Part shown: positions 11,936 through 26,123 of the stretch, in pieces
Layout of the letters: every line of letters starts with the position of its first letter
Position numbering within the stretch: the first letter of the stretch is position 1
Assembly: GCF_037975245.1 (NCBI RefSeq)
Contig: NC_092571.1
Span: forward strand, 2,772,501-2,836,500
Source: Apostichopus japonicus
Lineage: Eukaryota > Echinodermata > Holothuroidea > Aspidochirotida > Stichopodidae
DNA length: 64,000 nt
Reading direction: 5' to 3'
Made by a program: the position numbers and the translations under genes
The notes under the pieces: generated by a model
The model's input: the letters and a program-made list of their open reading frames with translations, nothing else
What the model was told of the DNA's origin: nothing
Databases searched by the model: none

Positions 11936-14900
11936 CATACCTCGGACAACCACACAGAGAGGTATAAAGGGCTTCCAGTAATGTTTGTATGAAGTTTTTT
12001 ATAGAATAGACAAACTTATTATCCCCCAGGACCTCTCGCGAGGTCAACCAGGGGTTAAACTCCTTTTGATTGGATTTGATTTGATTTGTATCAAGTTTTT
12101 TAAATATTAACCATGAAATATACATAATGAATGCACCTTTAAGGCTTACTTGGTGATGACATCACATCCTCAACGTACGTATACATAATGATCATAAGTC
12201 GATGTTTATTATTTCTAATAACTCAGTTAATGTAAACATTTTCCTTAAACTTAACATATTAAATTAAAAACAATAGAACAACTATGGCAGACATATACCA
12301 ATCCATTTGTCGTGAAGCATATTTGAGGCGATAAAACGTTGGATTTTTTTGGGTTGTTGCTTCTATAGAGTGACATAACGATCGATACGTCTAGACTACA
12401 ACTGTGGTCAAGCCACTTTGATTGATGAGCTGCTGAAGTTTTGAAGGGTCATTTCTGCAAAACATATTCTGTTAAGTGGTAAACAAATCATACAGATTGA
12501 ACTGATCATGATATTAAAGCAATATCTTAAACTCCAAAGTTTACCCCCAAGTTGGTGTAAGCAGTCATTATCTACCTTCATTTAGAAACCTATCCAATGG
12601 TTTGCAAAATGTCGGTCTCGTGTGATAACTGGCAATTATGCCTACGCATGACGTACGTCCTGTTAAAACAACATTCAGTTCGGCTGCAAAATCCATTCAG
12701 AAATTACTGAAAATGTGGCTAGGTGTTTAGTGTGCATACATGTATTATACTGTACTCTTGCAGTAGAATATGATGGAAAGGGCTTGTGTGCAGACTACAA
12801 TGAAATTCGGGACGGAATAATGAGCGCCCAATATGTTCCAAGGCCTGCTATTCCCATTTCTGCAGATACCAATGCAATTTCCTATTCCCTCAACTGGTAG
12901 GTCACTTACATGGCTTTTCACACACTTTAAACATGCACAAAAGTAACCCCAAATTTTAAGCATAAACACGGCTGAATTTGAAACTTGAAAACGAATTGAA
13001 AATGATTTAAAAAGCTTTTCATTTTCCTTTTTTGCCCAAAACCTTTACACTCCCTGGTTTAAACCTTAACCTTTTTGGTCACTTTCACAGCCAACAGATT
13101 CTTTAAGTGTCTACTGTTTGTCTACAGAAAATAACAATCGTTCAATATAACTGTTATTTTATGCACTTAAATGCACTTTCATCTATGGAGAAACTGTTGG
13201 TGATTGTACAGTTTTAGTTAACAAGAATGTGGAACAACACAAGTTTTCACTAACTGTGACTTGACATATAATAACAATCATAATTAATGCAGCATTTATC
13301 ACACACACACTCAATTATCACAAGAGCCTATTCCCTGGTGCAGGATACAGAGAAATCTAAACTCAACCGATATAGAGACATTTAAACGAGTGCGGCTCAT
13401 TAACGACTAACCTTGGAAGTAAAACAAGACGAGGACATCTGGGGAGGATTATAATTATAATATATAATATAATATAATATATAATATAATATATAGGTTG
13501 CACAATTTGCATGAGGATGTAATACAATGTAACTTAAGATACCTTTGCAGAGGGGACAATTGGGCACAATTATAGACATTCTGCAACTATAAAATTCTTC
13601 CCCACAAAAACTCCTCGGTTGAAATGAGTGATGCAAAATGCGCAGCAATTACTTCATAAATTGTCGCCAAACTTTACTGACGATTGCCTTACTCATTTTA
13701 CGTCATAATGAAAAGTTGCGAATTACAATTGTGAAAGCCAGATGGATCAACTGTCAATATATCTTACAATATGTGGATTTTATTTTCTCTAGTTTTCTAT
13801 TTTTCAAACACTTAGTCAGCAGCCAATGTAAGTATCATCTTATAATGCAACGTTTGCGTCATTTCGGACCGTTCGACTTTCTTGGAAACGACTTTTCCGT
13901 TGATACAGACGTACGAATTCAAGGTGCACGATACCCATTACTGATCACGGAGTAATCGTTTACCTTGCTGACATCATTCCCAAATGCTGATAAACATTCA
14001 CCTCAGGCTTTGAGGTATTGATTAACTAGCGTCCCACCTGGAAACCAAGACAGGATATTGACTTTGATGACAGGATGATGGACGTCAGGAACAAGCTACA
14101 GATATCTTTTACCGAGAAACATGAGAACATTTTACTGTACATCAAATCTGTTGTTGTTTTTCTGTATATCATGTCACACTACAGATATATATACCAGAAC
14201 ATCCAACTCATATCCCTTGACATTGTTTTGTTCTCACTATGGTTGCCATGGAAATATTCCAGACAGACTATCACTATAAATACTGAGCCCATTGAAATCT
14301 TTCACCACTTTCTTCAACAGTCTGTCATCCAGAGACTTCTGTTGGTATTAATTACGTGTCATAAATATATAAAAAACTAAATAAAATGCATTTTGGAAGA
14401 TTATATTTCATCGCAATTAACATATATCTGGAAATGAAACTTTTCTAACAAAGCTATTAATATAAATATTATATATATATTAAAGTTATAATAACCTACC
14501 GAACTATGCAAGGTACAGAAATTTTAGCACTTTCAATTCTTTAAACAGATATTCTATTAAATGATCAAGATTATATTCAAACTGCAGGGGGCCTTGAAAT
14601 TCCGGCTGTTCTTTGCCATTTGCAAATAGAATAAAGGAAGAAAAAAAAGGTTACTTTCTGTCAGTGCAAAATTATTGTTGCTTTTGCATTAATTCAAGGA
14701 AAACGCAAGTGGGATTTGGATTTTAGCCAGAAATTTTATTTCTTGTAATCTTTTTTTTTTTTATGTGCTGGGATTTTGTAGCAAGTGACTAAAGTTTGAA
14801 ATTCTAGGCCTGCTAAACTACTTATAATTTTGAAATGTGTTAATAATTGAATGTAAATTAAACTGTACTTTTGATTGAAACTAAAGTTGACCTTGTCGAA

Positions 14901-15239
14901 CCTTTTTTTGTATTTCTGATACCGTATGTATACTGCCGTGATCAAGTTTCAGATAAACCTATTCTTCACACGTTATTACGCCGTCAAAATCCAAATCATC
15001 AGCTCTCTTATCAAAGATCGGAATGAAAACTTAAAATCAGAGAAGAGTTATCATGGTAGGGTAGTGTAAATGTTTCAGCTTAATTTGCATAATTTTTTTA
15101 GAGATACCTATTTAAAGGGGATCTTGTATCAACAGAAAATGAATGTATTTTTTCATAATACTATAACGCAACCCTGTAGCAGCCCATACTGTGTGTGTTT
15201 CAAACATATGTACTGTACGATCAACATGAATCTGTGTGA

Positions 15240-15380
15240 TCAACTTCCCATGCAGCGGGAGCAGTTCTGCTACGTAATCCCCGATCGTCAGGGGAGATGA
15301 AGATGACGTCGAACGACGGAAGTCAACAGTCAAACTGTGTACTTGGCTGACGTCACATATCGGTGATGCAAGAAACTCGG
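15240..15380. promoter_or_regulatory. possible cis-regulatory patch with a consensus CRE
   Basis: A 140-bp patch is richer in GC and CpG than its surroundings and contains a perfect TGACGTCA at 15348-15355, a half site TGACGTCG near 15303 and TACGTAA near 15271. No exon borders were found. This could be an intronic enhancer or simply a less decayed stretch. Confidence 0.3.
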
Positions 15381-16559
15381 TCATCATTATCAGTAATTCT
15401 GCAGTTACTGATCATAAACTTAACACAGACTACAATGAATTTAAAAAAAATCTAATGGTGCTGATATATGCTGTGCAAAGAGTGTCCAAATATAGCTTTT
15501 TAGTATTTAATCACTTACATTAACTTTCCAATTTAAAAAAAAAAAAAATCAAAACTTACTGGTTGGTTACTATATTTACAAGCTTCACTGTTTTGTTCAT
15601 TCGCTTCCGTTTAAATTTTGCATACCATGGCTGGATATGTGATTGACAGCTCTACGGGACTTAGGCATTTATTAATAGTTTGTGTATTAATTAAGATGCT
15701 TTTTTTGCTGAAGTGAAAGTCATTGGCACGTACATAAACGTAATGTGGCATTAAATGCTTGGAACAATCGAAACTGACATTCGCGAAAGGGCTGTGCATT
15801 GAGTTTATTGCTCGAAACTGAATTTCTTCTATTAATTCTAGTTTAATAACTAGTAACATAGAGGTTATTAGCCTTGATTGACGAGACAAATTTCTTTTCA
15901 ATTTGAAGATGTGAAATGAAAAGTTTTAACAAAATTCCCACATTACCAGATAATTCTTTGGTCTGGTTAAAATAAAACAAAACGGTTGAGCATTGAAAAA
16001 TTAAAAAAAAGTCCATAATTACTAGCTCATCGACCCCTCGTTTGGGTGAGATAAAACAAAATGTAAGAATAAGGTAAATGTCAAGGCTCGGTGCATCAAA
16101 TGGCAGTGAGAATTAATCCAATAGTCCAGTCCTTGTTAGAATACAGAGCTTGATATGGAAAATCAAACAATTTTAAAGGTGCTTGTTTTATTTCCATCTA
16201 GCTACTCTGGTTATCAGGAAATTTATCAATTTTACAATATATATGCTAAATGCCTGGACAGCTCTTATCAGATGAAATTGATAATGTCGGCTCGTCAGTG
16301 CAGAACTCAGGCCTAATTGTTAAGATTAATCTACTTAATCAGTTTTAAACAAAAACAAGTTAAATTTATAAATAAACGACAGTTGTAATTATTGTAAAAC
16401 GTTTTATTTGAGGTCACAGAATGATAGATCATTTTGGCTTTTCTATTGTCTTTCTGTTTGCATCGGAGGCACTGATCTTATGGTCCGTGTCTTAGGTAGA
16501 CTACGTAGTTCAGCCACGCTAATCCGTGAGCCTCAGATGTTTAACAACTGGTCAATCAT

Positions 16560-17320
16560 TAAATAATAAAAGTGGTACAGAATACAACCTGGATGGATAA
16601 GTATTGTTTTATTAACAGCCAGCGATAATAATCAAAATTAAATTTGTACCTAAAGTCATAAATTAAAAAGTCATTGATCAAAACTTAAAAGTGGCATAGA
16701 ATACAACCGGGACTGCATGAGGGCAGCATTTCTTAATAGTTATAACCTGGACTGAGGGCAGTGTTTCTTAAAAGCTATAAAAATATCAGAATCAATTTTG
16801 TGCCCAAAGCTTGTCCGTTAAAGGGTCACTCATCAAGAAATGGAAAGTAGAAATACAATTAACAACATGAGACTTTTAATAGTGTTTCTTTCAAGGTAAA
16901 CAACATAGTAAGTTTTTGTGATTTAATACTCATCCATTCACGGTCATTTCTATTGTGTCAAACATGGTCAGCCAAGGTTAAACTATCCACTACGAAAACG
17001 CATGTGTAGAAACTTTGGATGGTAGAATGAGAAGGAAGGGCAATGACCTGAGGAGCTGGTCGTTGAGGGTGCACAGTGTTAAAAGATTACCAGGGCATAC
17101 TAGACACGGTAGAATGAGGTGCATAGGTTGTGAGGAGACAGGTAAGCGACGAGCGACGTAAATCTTCAACAACCATATATAGCAGTGTTTCTGTCTTTAA
17201 CGGTATACAACATATCAAATTAGTTTTGTGATTTAATACTCATCCATAAATGGTCATTTGTATAGTCTCAGATATATGCTAGACAGTCTAGTAATGGTCA
17301 GCGGAGGATAAACTTTCAGA
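16560..17320. repeat. decayed local duplications around repeat R copy a
   Basis: The phrase agtgg(t/c)a(c/t)agaatacaacc occurs twice (about 16570 and 16691). gggcag(c/t)(a/g)tttcttaa occurs twice (16721, 16757). A ~110-bp flank at 16875-16985 recurs, with gaps, at 17180-17315. Repeat R copy a (16987-17163) lies between the last two. Confidence 0.65.
16987..17163 (+). repeat. repeat R copy a
   Basis: It begins ccactacgaaaacgcatgtg, contains ggatggtagaatgagaagga, gcacagtgttaaaagattac and cggtagaatgaggtgc, and ends gagacaggtaagcgacg then cgtaaat. It is about 85-90% identical to copies c and d. The reverse strand shows a ~50-codon open frame in copies a, c and d, which I read as a by-product of repeat identity. 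Confidence 0.88.
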
Positions 17321-18561
17321 ACAGTGAAATTAGTTTTAAAAATCAATTTGCAGACACCTCATGTTGAGAGAAAAACCTCCAGATGGTCAGACAATCTCTA
17401 GAAAACAACTCTTTCTTAATTAATTTTACCAATGAATTATTCACCCCCATTCCACAAGTTACTCAGGACTAAAGTAATGGTAACCTCCAAGTCATTTTGT
17501 CATGACGACAGATATATAGATTTGGCTTAAATGAATACATCATGTTTGTTTTGGGCGCTTACTTACTTTCTGTTTCCATGGATACATGTTACAAAGTTTG
17601 AAAATGTTGAAATCTCAGTCAGGTGAGTCATTAAGCAATGGGGATTTCCCTTTCAACAATCATACATTAATGTACAGCAAAAACTTCATGATGTAACTTA
17701 ATATGTACATCAAAAACAAAAAGGCATCATGTCAACAAGAAATTGATTTGAAATTATGTGAAGAATTTTTCGTCACTTTTTTGGAAGCCACCGCATGACA
17801 TATTTATACATGGCAGGTGGTTGGTTAAAGCTGCACACACCTGTGCAATTTAACAAAACTTGCCTTTTTTCAAGCGGCATCACGTCAACAATTTTAACAG
17901 CTTGGAAATGTTTGTAGAGCAGCTATAAATATATATATGTGATAAACAACAACTGAGCCAATAGGATTGCTCAATCTGACAGGGTCTTCCGCACAATCTT
18001 CCGATAGCACCAGAATAAAAGTCAATATTTGCTTAAAACAAATCGCAACAAATAGTTTAGTTAAGATAAATCCAGTTCGCCTTACTTGTCGACGAAGCAG
18101 ATTTTAGAGTGGAGGTTTGAGATAATTTCCCATGCCAATTGATACCCCAATCCCATAAAAATTTCGGGAAATCCCCTCGACATATATAACAATGTTTAAC
18201 GATGAGATAGGTAAAGTTAATAGGTAAGTACATTTTCACAATTCCCGAGTCCTTGTTTACAGCTAGGTAAACGGATATTTGGAGAAATGATCATAGCTAG
18301 GAAATGTGGAGGACTACGATATCAAATTCATTAATGACTTCCTCGTTGCTCGTTAGCGTGGAAGGTGCGTAGGTGTTACCGACTGTAATCTCAAGTTTGA
18401 GTAACACTAGCTATAGGTTTGGTAAAATTGCTGACCCGATCATGTGACAAGCTATAATCTTACTTGCCAAAAGGTGCCACACAAATGCTACAGATATGCC
18501 AGCTGTCGACATACACAAGAGTTTAATATTAACAGTATTTTATGACAAACGTAATGAATGA

Positions 18562-18942
18562 CATATTTATTTATTTATTATTTAGGTTTACAGTCTTGTT
18601 CAGGGCCAAGGCCCTTTCACACGACTTTACAACCCTGGTCATTGGTAACTTGACACACCTACACATCAAAGTGTGCACAATTCAATCAATCTCTCCTGGG
18701 GCACCACAATGCACCACAACCACGTGTCCCCCGGGGGACTTCCCATAGGGTGCAGCCACAAACCGGCGCACACAACTATATTTACAAGTTACTTTGTAAG
18801 TCCCCATTTATACACCTGGGTGAAGAGAGGCAATGGAGATAAAGTGCCTTGCCCAAGGACACAACGCAATGATCTGGCCAGGGCTCGAACCTGTAATCCT
18901 TAGATCCACTGCCCATTAAAACCACTTGACCACAACGCCCTC
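18562..18942 (-). mobile_element. full-length tRNA-headed SINE
   Basis: Reading the minus strand from 18942: a tRNA-like head with a box-A-like TGTGGTCAAGTGGTT (18920-18934) and a box-B-like GGTTCGAGCCC (18881-18892). A body follows that includes ccttgggcaaggcacttta and tgcctctcttcacccaggtg, and an (AAATA)n-type tail ends at about 18562. ACATA flanks both ends as a possible short target duplication. SINEs with this kind of body are, to my knowledge, common in marine invertebrates; I cannot name the exact family. Confidence 0.8.
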
Positions 18943-21900
18943 ACATAAGAGTTCAATTATTCCCCTGAGGAGTTAGATTGCATACAAGCATGCAGGATGC
19001 TGACAATGCACAGCTATAGGTACACGTTTGTCCACAAAGAGAGAATTAAACTACCGTACCCCTAGTATACAAATTACATGATCTATCAGAATTAAAACTT
19101 CACCCTATGTTGATCCAAATATGAATTGATTAAAGCAAATATCTTGAAACAGTCACAGGAATTAAGATAAAGGTCCTTAATATTCCTTTCACCCAAAAAT
19201 ATGGCAAATTTTCATTAAAAAAGGGTTTGAATTAAAACTGAAAGAGATTACTTTACTTTAAAGAGGAAAAAGGGGGAAGAAACATACTAAAATGTTGGTA
19301 GGTCCTTTTGTAAAGACAGACACATGTTGATATTTTTGTGAGGATAGATGACAGGGTACCTGTTTGTTGTAAACTCAAAATTGATTACAAAATTTGTTTA
19401 TAAGACCATGAAAATGGCTGTATAGCTCAAGTATATGTAGTTTAATACTGAAAAGATGCAAAATACCACTGATCCCCCCAAAAAACCCAAAACCCCATCC
19501 CAACAACCCCACTCCCGACCCCCCCTCCTTGCACCAGAATTACCTCTTTCTTTGCATACATCCCAGCAGCATTAATGTGGCACAATAATTAATGAAAAAC
19601 TACTAGGTATGTCTACAGTTACTTTTACAACAAAATATAAAACCCTATACCAGTGTTTGGAGAAAGCTAAGTATGATATTTGCTTCAAACACTTCACTTC
19701 AGCTGCCAAAACAATTAAACAGCTTTGGTTTGTTTCAGAATGGCCAGCCAACAGGGTATCAAAGCAAGCATGCATTGATAACAAACCAGTTCACAATATA
19801 TATAGCAGTAATATTTGTAGATTACTGTTGTTGTGGTCCACTTTTACCCTTAACGTCCCTGCAATTATTTTTCAACGTTTCTAATGGCCGAATATCGAAA
19901 TTTCCTGCAAATGTCATAATCTTAATGTTATAACCTATGGGTTTTCTTTTTAATTTTTTTATGAAAGTACTTTAGACAAGGTTTTTTATGATGTGAATTT
20001 CATGTCATTTTACAGCTAAGGTTTAATTATGTAATATGTTAGTTATATAGCTTCATATTGTAATGCTGATCATAAACTATAAACTAATTTTATGTTATGT
20101 TATTCCATAAAGCACTTGATCAACTAACGGCTGTTGTAACTTTCCAAATACCAGACCTCCCAGCAGCTCTTCAACAAAATAAAGGTTGTAAATGAAGAAA
20201 AAAAGGTCTTTAAAGGCTTCAAACATGAAAATATTTAAGGTTCTTAAAGGTACAAAATGAAGTTCATTTGTAACATACTCACCATCTATGCCTATTTTTA
20301 CATCATCTGTGGCCCTCATTTATAATATCTGACTTACATTAACTGTTGTTTGTGAGTCTGTTTTGTATCACGTGCATGAATCATGCCTGGATGTCCACAA
20401 AAACTTAATGGCCAATGGTGAGCATGACTGAATTAAATATTTCTACTGTAAACTCAATCTTTTCAAAAAAAATGTTTTAACTGAAAATAAAACTAAAGAT
20501 TTTTAAAGTTTAAAAGAGTATTTTTGAAAAATAAAGGGCTGTTTTTGAGATAACTGTTGAAACTGGTAGGGGAGAATTTAAAAGAAACTAATGGCACTGT
20601 ATTCTACAGGTGTTCCAAGCCATTTTTGAACACAATTTGCACCCTTGAGTCATACTCTTCCACTTTTAACACACTAGATATCCTGCGTGAATTGAATGTT
20701 GCACGGTTTGGATATTTATCTTTACAATGGGGAGAGTCATGCAGCCTGTATGTTGACGGACAACTGCAAGACCTCTACAAACAAAATATCAGTATTGATT
20801 TAAGCCGTGATGCTCTATTAACAAAGACAATTGCTATCTCTCTCATTACCAGGATGTTCTAGATTTTATAAAACAAACGGAAAAAAGAAGAAAAAATTGC
20901 ACATTCAAAGAGTACGACACTTACTGTATCCAACCCCCCTTCACCCCTTCCCCCTTCCCCCCCTCTTCCCCCTTCCCCCACAGCTTAACTTTGAGCTCAA
21001 TGTAAAGTGAATGACAGACAGGCATCATCTGAGAATTACAAGGACAAGTTTCACTATTAACAAGGTGAGCCTTCTTTAGTTTCAACTAGTTAAGATTATA
21101 CAAGATACACTGTATACATTAGGAGATGCAGTTATTGGCTTTCTCAGGTTGTCCTTTCCTACTTCCTTCTTCATAAACCTTGAATTGAGCCTCCCTGAAA
21201 CACATCAGATATATACATACATGTACATATGTACACTGACAATACTGCATCCCTATACTAATATATAGATCTCATAGGCACAAGAAAAGCATAACTTAGG
21301 GTTCTGAGAACGACATCTCACACTGAAAGACAGGTTATGATGCAAACTGGCTGTTGCTTAATTCCACCATGTTCCATTTACCTGAGTATCTGATAGAGTC
21401 AACCAAAGACAACACTGATACACTAAAACCTGTCAAATATAGTTACAAGTGAATCCTGTACTTCTGTACGGTTTGGGTTAAATAGTGTGTGCTAATTGCT
21501 TGCTGACAAAAATTGTGGTTGGCTGATTGGCAGAAAATAGGAAATGTAAGCTTCTTGTGGTGTAAGTTAAATCCTGTTTTGGATTTCCTTCTGAACTTAA
21601 AATTACTACAGTAGGTATATCACCACCATCGCACCTCTATACAATTGAAGGCTTTGAATCTCCATTACCATTACCACACTGCCATAGGTGTTGTATGACA
21701 CATCACTGATCCACAGTCTCCAATGAATACTGTACTAGTTCAGGCTGACAGTAACAGTCAAAGTGCTTTCAGCAATACGATGTTACTTGTAAAATGCCCA
21801 ATGGACGATGATCGACTGTATGAATCAAAGCGACCACTAAACATGAACGACCCACAAAGTTTTACCTAGAAGTAGGAAATACATATTTTGGGTAGATTGC

Positions 21901-23370
21901 TCACCATTTGGGATCCAATTCTACTTGGTTATTTCCAAAGGCTGCTCCAAGCGCGTAAATTACGATCAAACTGCTTCAAAGGGATGGCATCTTAAAGTTG
22001 AAATTAACCTAGCTTCCGTAGAGCAGACTTACTTTAAGTTTAGAAGGCCTGCAATTAATTTTAACAACTTAAACCTTCCTACTATAACTTGATCAAAATA
22101 TCAAACTAAGACAATGCCCCCCCCCCCCTCCTTCACCCGCCAAGATATTTTTCACTAAATGAAAGTTGATCGGCGAGTATAATTAATTAATATGATTCCA
22201 TCCTAAATATTTTGTCACCTAGACACATTTTATCGCATTAGTTTCAAGCCACTAGGAAAGTTTCATGTGTTTCGACTATTAATTCGTTAATTAATTAATA
22301 AAAATGAAAGTTGACAAATCGAGTGGATGACCCACATCGTTGTGATATTTCAATTATACCAATTAAGCAAATTTTAATTACCAAAAAGATCAAGCAAAAA
22401 ACGCTGACAAAAAGCGACACTTAAGACATTTAAGAAGCTCCAAGCTGTGGCTTCATTAACTTAACTAGTTAATTAGGTAATTAATGTTCAAGTATAGTCA
22501 GGTCTACTCATTTGTATAAAATAATCTCTGTTCTAACTTTAGAGAGCTTTTGAATCTAATTAATACTGATTTAATATTATATTAAATCGCACCAGTGTGA
22601 CATATGTTCTTCTTTGATGTAAAACAGAATTTTTTTTAAAAACTTACTTCCTACTTAATAACTTTCTTTTCAAATCAAAAACAAAAGAGCTAAATGGGGA
22701 ATGGCTTTATGGATTGTTCCATCGATATAATCCTGATGCAAACTAGGAGTCAACCGCTAAGTATCACTTCAGCTTCCATCGTAACATTGTTTTCTCTAAA
22801 ATCTGCCATGATTACGATGTTTAGTTACATAAGTGTTTATGGCGGGCAAACTACAGTATTTAACTGCCGAGTTTTACAAATTGCTCGCCCTATGTTTCCT
22901 GCTTACATGAAGAACAAAAATATGACAACAAGATGTTGTCATGAATACATATATCAAAACTTGAGTCAATCCTACCCCTTCCACACCCCCTACCCCCCCC
23001 CATCCATTACTACTGTAACTGTATTCATTAACTGTAGCTGGAGCTGTAGTGAAACTATTCAAATTGCACACAATTTGCTGCTGTGTACATGTTAGTGTGC
23101 TGCACTGCACACGGCCGTCGATATGTTTTTTGAACTATGCATTGTGAATGGTTATGTTCACCCATTGCAAGATTATCAAGAGACTCTTTTGTTACTGCTA
23201 AAGATTCATTTATAACATTTAATTAACATTTAATATTCTCAAGACAAAGGACTTTGAGAACTATACCCATGCATGACACCAGGACAAACAGCATATGATA
23301 GTTATTTAGTACCGTTCCCACTAGCCAGATAAACCAAAAGCAACTAGAGCAAAGTCTACGTTTAACTCAC

Positions 23371-23462
23371 CGTAGGGAGGCTCCCTGTTCAACTCGGCAC
23401 CGAACTGTTTCCTTACAGCCGACCAGTTCGATATTCAAGGTAAAATATTCCTCTCGTATATC
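23371..23462 (-). CDS. PLEKHG5: PLEKHG5-like exon E (first half of RBD-like domain)
   Basis: This 92-nt exon has acceptor cctttcag and donor ACG then gtgagt. Only one frame is open. It encodes DIREEYFTLNIELVGCKE followed by TVRCRVEQGASL plus an Arg codon split with the next exon (phase 2). The YFTL-x(4)-L start, the two beta-strand-like stretches and the SL turn correspond to the start of the RBD-like ubiquitin fold in PLEKHG5. In Raf-type RBDs this first beta hairpin often forms the partner interface. Whether it binds a GTPase in this family is not shown by the sequence. The second half of the domain is 20.5 kb away in exon F. Confidence 0.8.
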
Positions 23463-25351
23463 CTGAAAGGAAACGATCAAAAAAAAAAAAGTGGAGAAAA
23501 AAAAAAGGTTGGTTAAGGTGAATTAGCCAAGATCTATCGGTAACAGTCCCGTGATGGAAATCACATCTGACATTAGGTATATATGACAATAACCTGGTAA
23601 GATCTTTGTAAAAAATGACAACCTAAATACATGGATGTGATCCGTTCAGCTTTAACGACAGTCACTGAGGTTACGCCCCATCGAAGACGACCAGAGATGG
23701 GATAGTACTGTGTACTCACTGCAACTGCCAATGTACTAAGCCACAGGTTAAACATATAAAGGAAACATCTATTCATGTACGTCAAAGGAAAGAGAAGTTA
23801 CATTTCGCTGCTAAATTATATGTAACCATGGTGACGAATGGGGACTGTCAGTATAGTCGCAACATGATGCTAAAGTTTGCCAAAACTTTTCAAAAGTACT
23901 AGTCAAGTTTATATTCGCATATTTTTTCGCATATTTTGCGCATACTTTTGATTTTACTCAACATTTCTCAGGTGAGGAGAAATGCTAAAATGGTATTGGT
24001 ATAAAACTTCAAGCTCATGAATACTTGATGAATGAGTGACCATTCATTAACTCACAAATGGAAATTTAGCATATTTGGGGCAATATCGATGAAATTTATA
24101 TTACAGTTAACTATCTCACTATGCAGACTGGCTTGATTGAATTAAAACTTTTTTTTTTCTACTGCTCACCCCAAAATATGTAAAAATCAGCAAGGTAATT
24201 TGCCTAGTCAATTGATCACAATTTTGGTACATTTAAGCCCTGAGAAAATTAACCAAACATGACACATGGACCTGTTTGAGTGGACACACACACACACACA
24301 GAGACAACTACTGTCAACACACATAGAGAAACAGAATACAGCAAATTGAAAAATGGTAATTCCACAATGCCATGTCAGGTATTAAGGTCAGAATACAAAA
24401 TTGAGTTATAAAAATTCAGAAACAGAAAAGTTAAATTTTTTTTAAATTAAACAAGAAAAAAATGTTTAAACTTGAAAGCACAACGTGATCACACATATAG
24501 ATAAAGCCTCCTCACCTTTACAAATCAAAGCTGTGATTTCCAAAGAATAAAATTTACGAATGGTGATAACGGTTCGCAGTCTGTTACAAGTTTGTTACGC
24601 CTGAAAACCAGAAACCGTCTGCATAGAGCAATGACTGCTTTAATTATCGACGCTATAAAACCAATTGACTTTTGGATTCAGGAAGATATAAATCAACAGA
24701 TCTCCCTATGGTTTATAACGAGGTTAAATTCCTCACGTTAATCGTTATAAGTGTGTACACACTCAACACTCAACGCAGAGTCCAAACAGGTGATTGTTAA
24801 AAAATCAAGACAATCATATCACATATAATTTTAGTTTCCTATGTCAATTACATCCTTGTTTAATGCATACATACAGCTTTTACACAGAACGTTGACGAAG
24901 ATTGAGCAAGTTTTAATTTCTTGCAAACACTGCGGTGCCATTCTGTGGTCTATACAGACTACAGTAGGCAGAACCATACCCAAGGTGTGAGCCAAAGTGC
25001 ACAGCCCATAGAAATCCTATACACCAGTGTAACTTCTTGTGCCTTTCACAACAATACAGTAACTCAAGCATCCTACTTTCCTTGAATAAATGACAAAAGG
25101 TTTCCAAACTTTAAACTCTTGTGAAAGGGTAGACTTATCGTCCTATATATGGCAAGAGACGTTAATATATTGTAGAATATGAAATTGGTATATATCAATG
25201 GGTGATCAACTCCTTGGTATCCTTACGTCCATAGGACCAAAACAATAGCGCCCTCTGTCGATCTTTAGCATGACTGGAGAGATCCTATTGGATTCATGTA
25301 TCACATTCAACAACAACAGCAAGAGAATATCTTTATCAGGGAAATATCACA

Positions 25352-25735
25352 TCAAAGGGGGAAGAGGGGAGTGAGGAAGAGGGGAATGAGGAAGAGAGGA
25401 GTGGGGAAGAGCTAGGTGAGGAGGAAGAGGGGAGTGGGGAAGAGGTGGGGAGGAAGAGCGGATTGGGAAAAAGGTGGGGAGGAAGAGGGGATTGGGGAAG
25501 GGATGGGGAGGAAGAGCGGATTGGGGAAGGGATGGGGAGGAAGAGCGGATTGGGGAAGGGATGGGGAGGAAGAGCGGATTGGGGAAGGGGTGGGGAAGAA
25601 GAGGGAGTGGGAAAGAGGTGGTGGGGAGAAGGAGGGGATTGTGGAAGAGGTTGGGAGGAAGAGAGGAGTGGGGCAGGAATGGGGAGGAGGAAGGGTTGGT
25701 GAGGAGGAGGGTGTGGGTCAAGGTGCTTTCTAAGC
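25352..25735. repeat. GA-rich minisatellite, 29 bp x ~12
   Basis: The core unit is gattggggaagggatgggg followed by aggaagagc; the central copies are nearly identical and the outer ones shorter and diverged. The + strand has many runs of four G, so G-quadruplexes are possible there. The transcript of the minus-strand gene would carry a long pyrimidine tract about 1.9 kb upstream of exon E. Overlapping Gly/Arg/Glu-rich frames are repeat artefacts. Confidence 0.93.
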
Positions 25736-26123
25736 TTTCACTATTTGCTGGCTAGGGCTTCCTGATTCTTCCTAGATGAAATGAAATCTTTGGTGATTTC
25801 TCAGATTGAAGGATAACGTTCTGTCTGATCTATGTATTTTGCTAAGATCCTGCCACGAATAATCGTACAAACGTGCAGCCCTAAGGACACATAGTTATTG
25901 TGGAAGTGAACCAATCACTGCAGGCAAATTCCCCAGTCTTTATTTATTTATTTGTCATTTTTCTTCTTCTTAGTCTTAGTCCACACAAACAGTGTGCTAA
26001 CCACAAATTTATGCAACTTCCTTTATAACTTTCTTGGAATAAAGGAATACGGGACCATGTGAGTGGCATAGGCGTAGGAGGCGGGGGGGCTGGGGGGGCT
26101 GCAGCCCCCCAACAATTTTTTGG

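Larger units (their letters stand above)
2863..23370 (-). other. intron E-F (20.5 kb)
   Basis: A phase-2 intron that splits the RBD-like domain. It holds hAT-like elements (4613-4860, 5796-6540, 11330-11912), the 32-bp minisatellite at 10344-10640, copies of repeat R near 11290 and 16987, a decayed tandem region at 16560-17320, a full-length SINE at 18562-18942, and a small CRE-containing GC-richer patch near 15240-15380. Elsewhere I see AT-rich sequence without supported features. Several 60-133-codon open frames here look like chance. Confidence 0.75.

Noticed and set aside
18067-18170. Candidate minus-strand exon before a gtaagg donor
   Set aside because: Weak acceptor, two frames open, and no phase or family support.
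20285-20320. Short candidate exon (ATDDVKIGID) with a gtgagt donor
   Set aside because: No usable acceptor; too short to judge.
20557-20862. 101-codon forward frame with protein-like composition
   Set aside because: No recognised motif, no splice or promoter signals, and it lies antisense inside an intron. It remains possible but unsupported.
22694-23095. 133-codon forward open frame
   Set aside because: In 64 kb of AT-rich DNA one frame of this length is expected by chance. It has no domain, no repeat support and no splice context.
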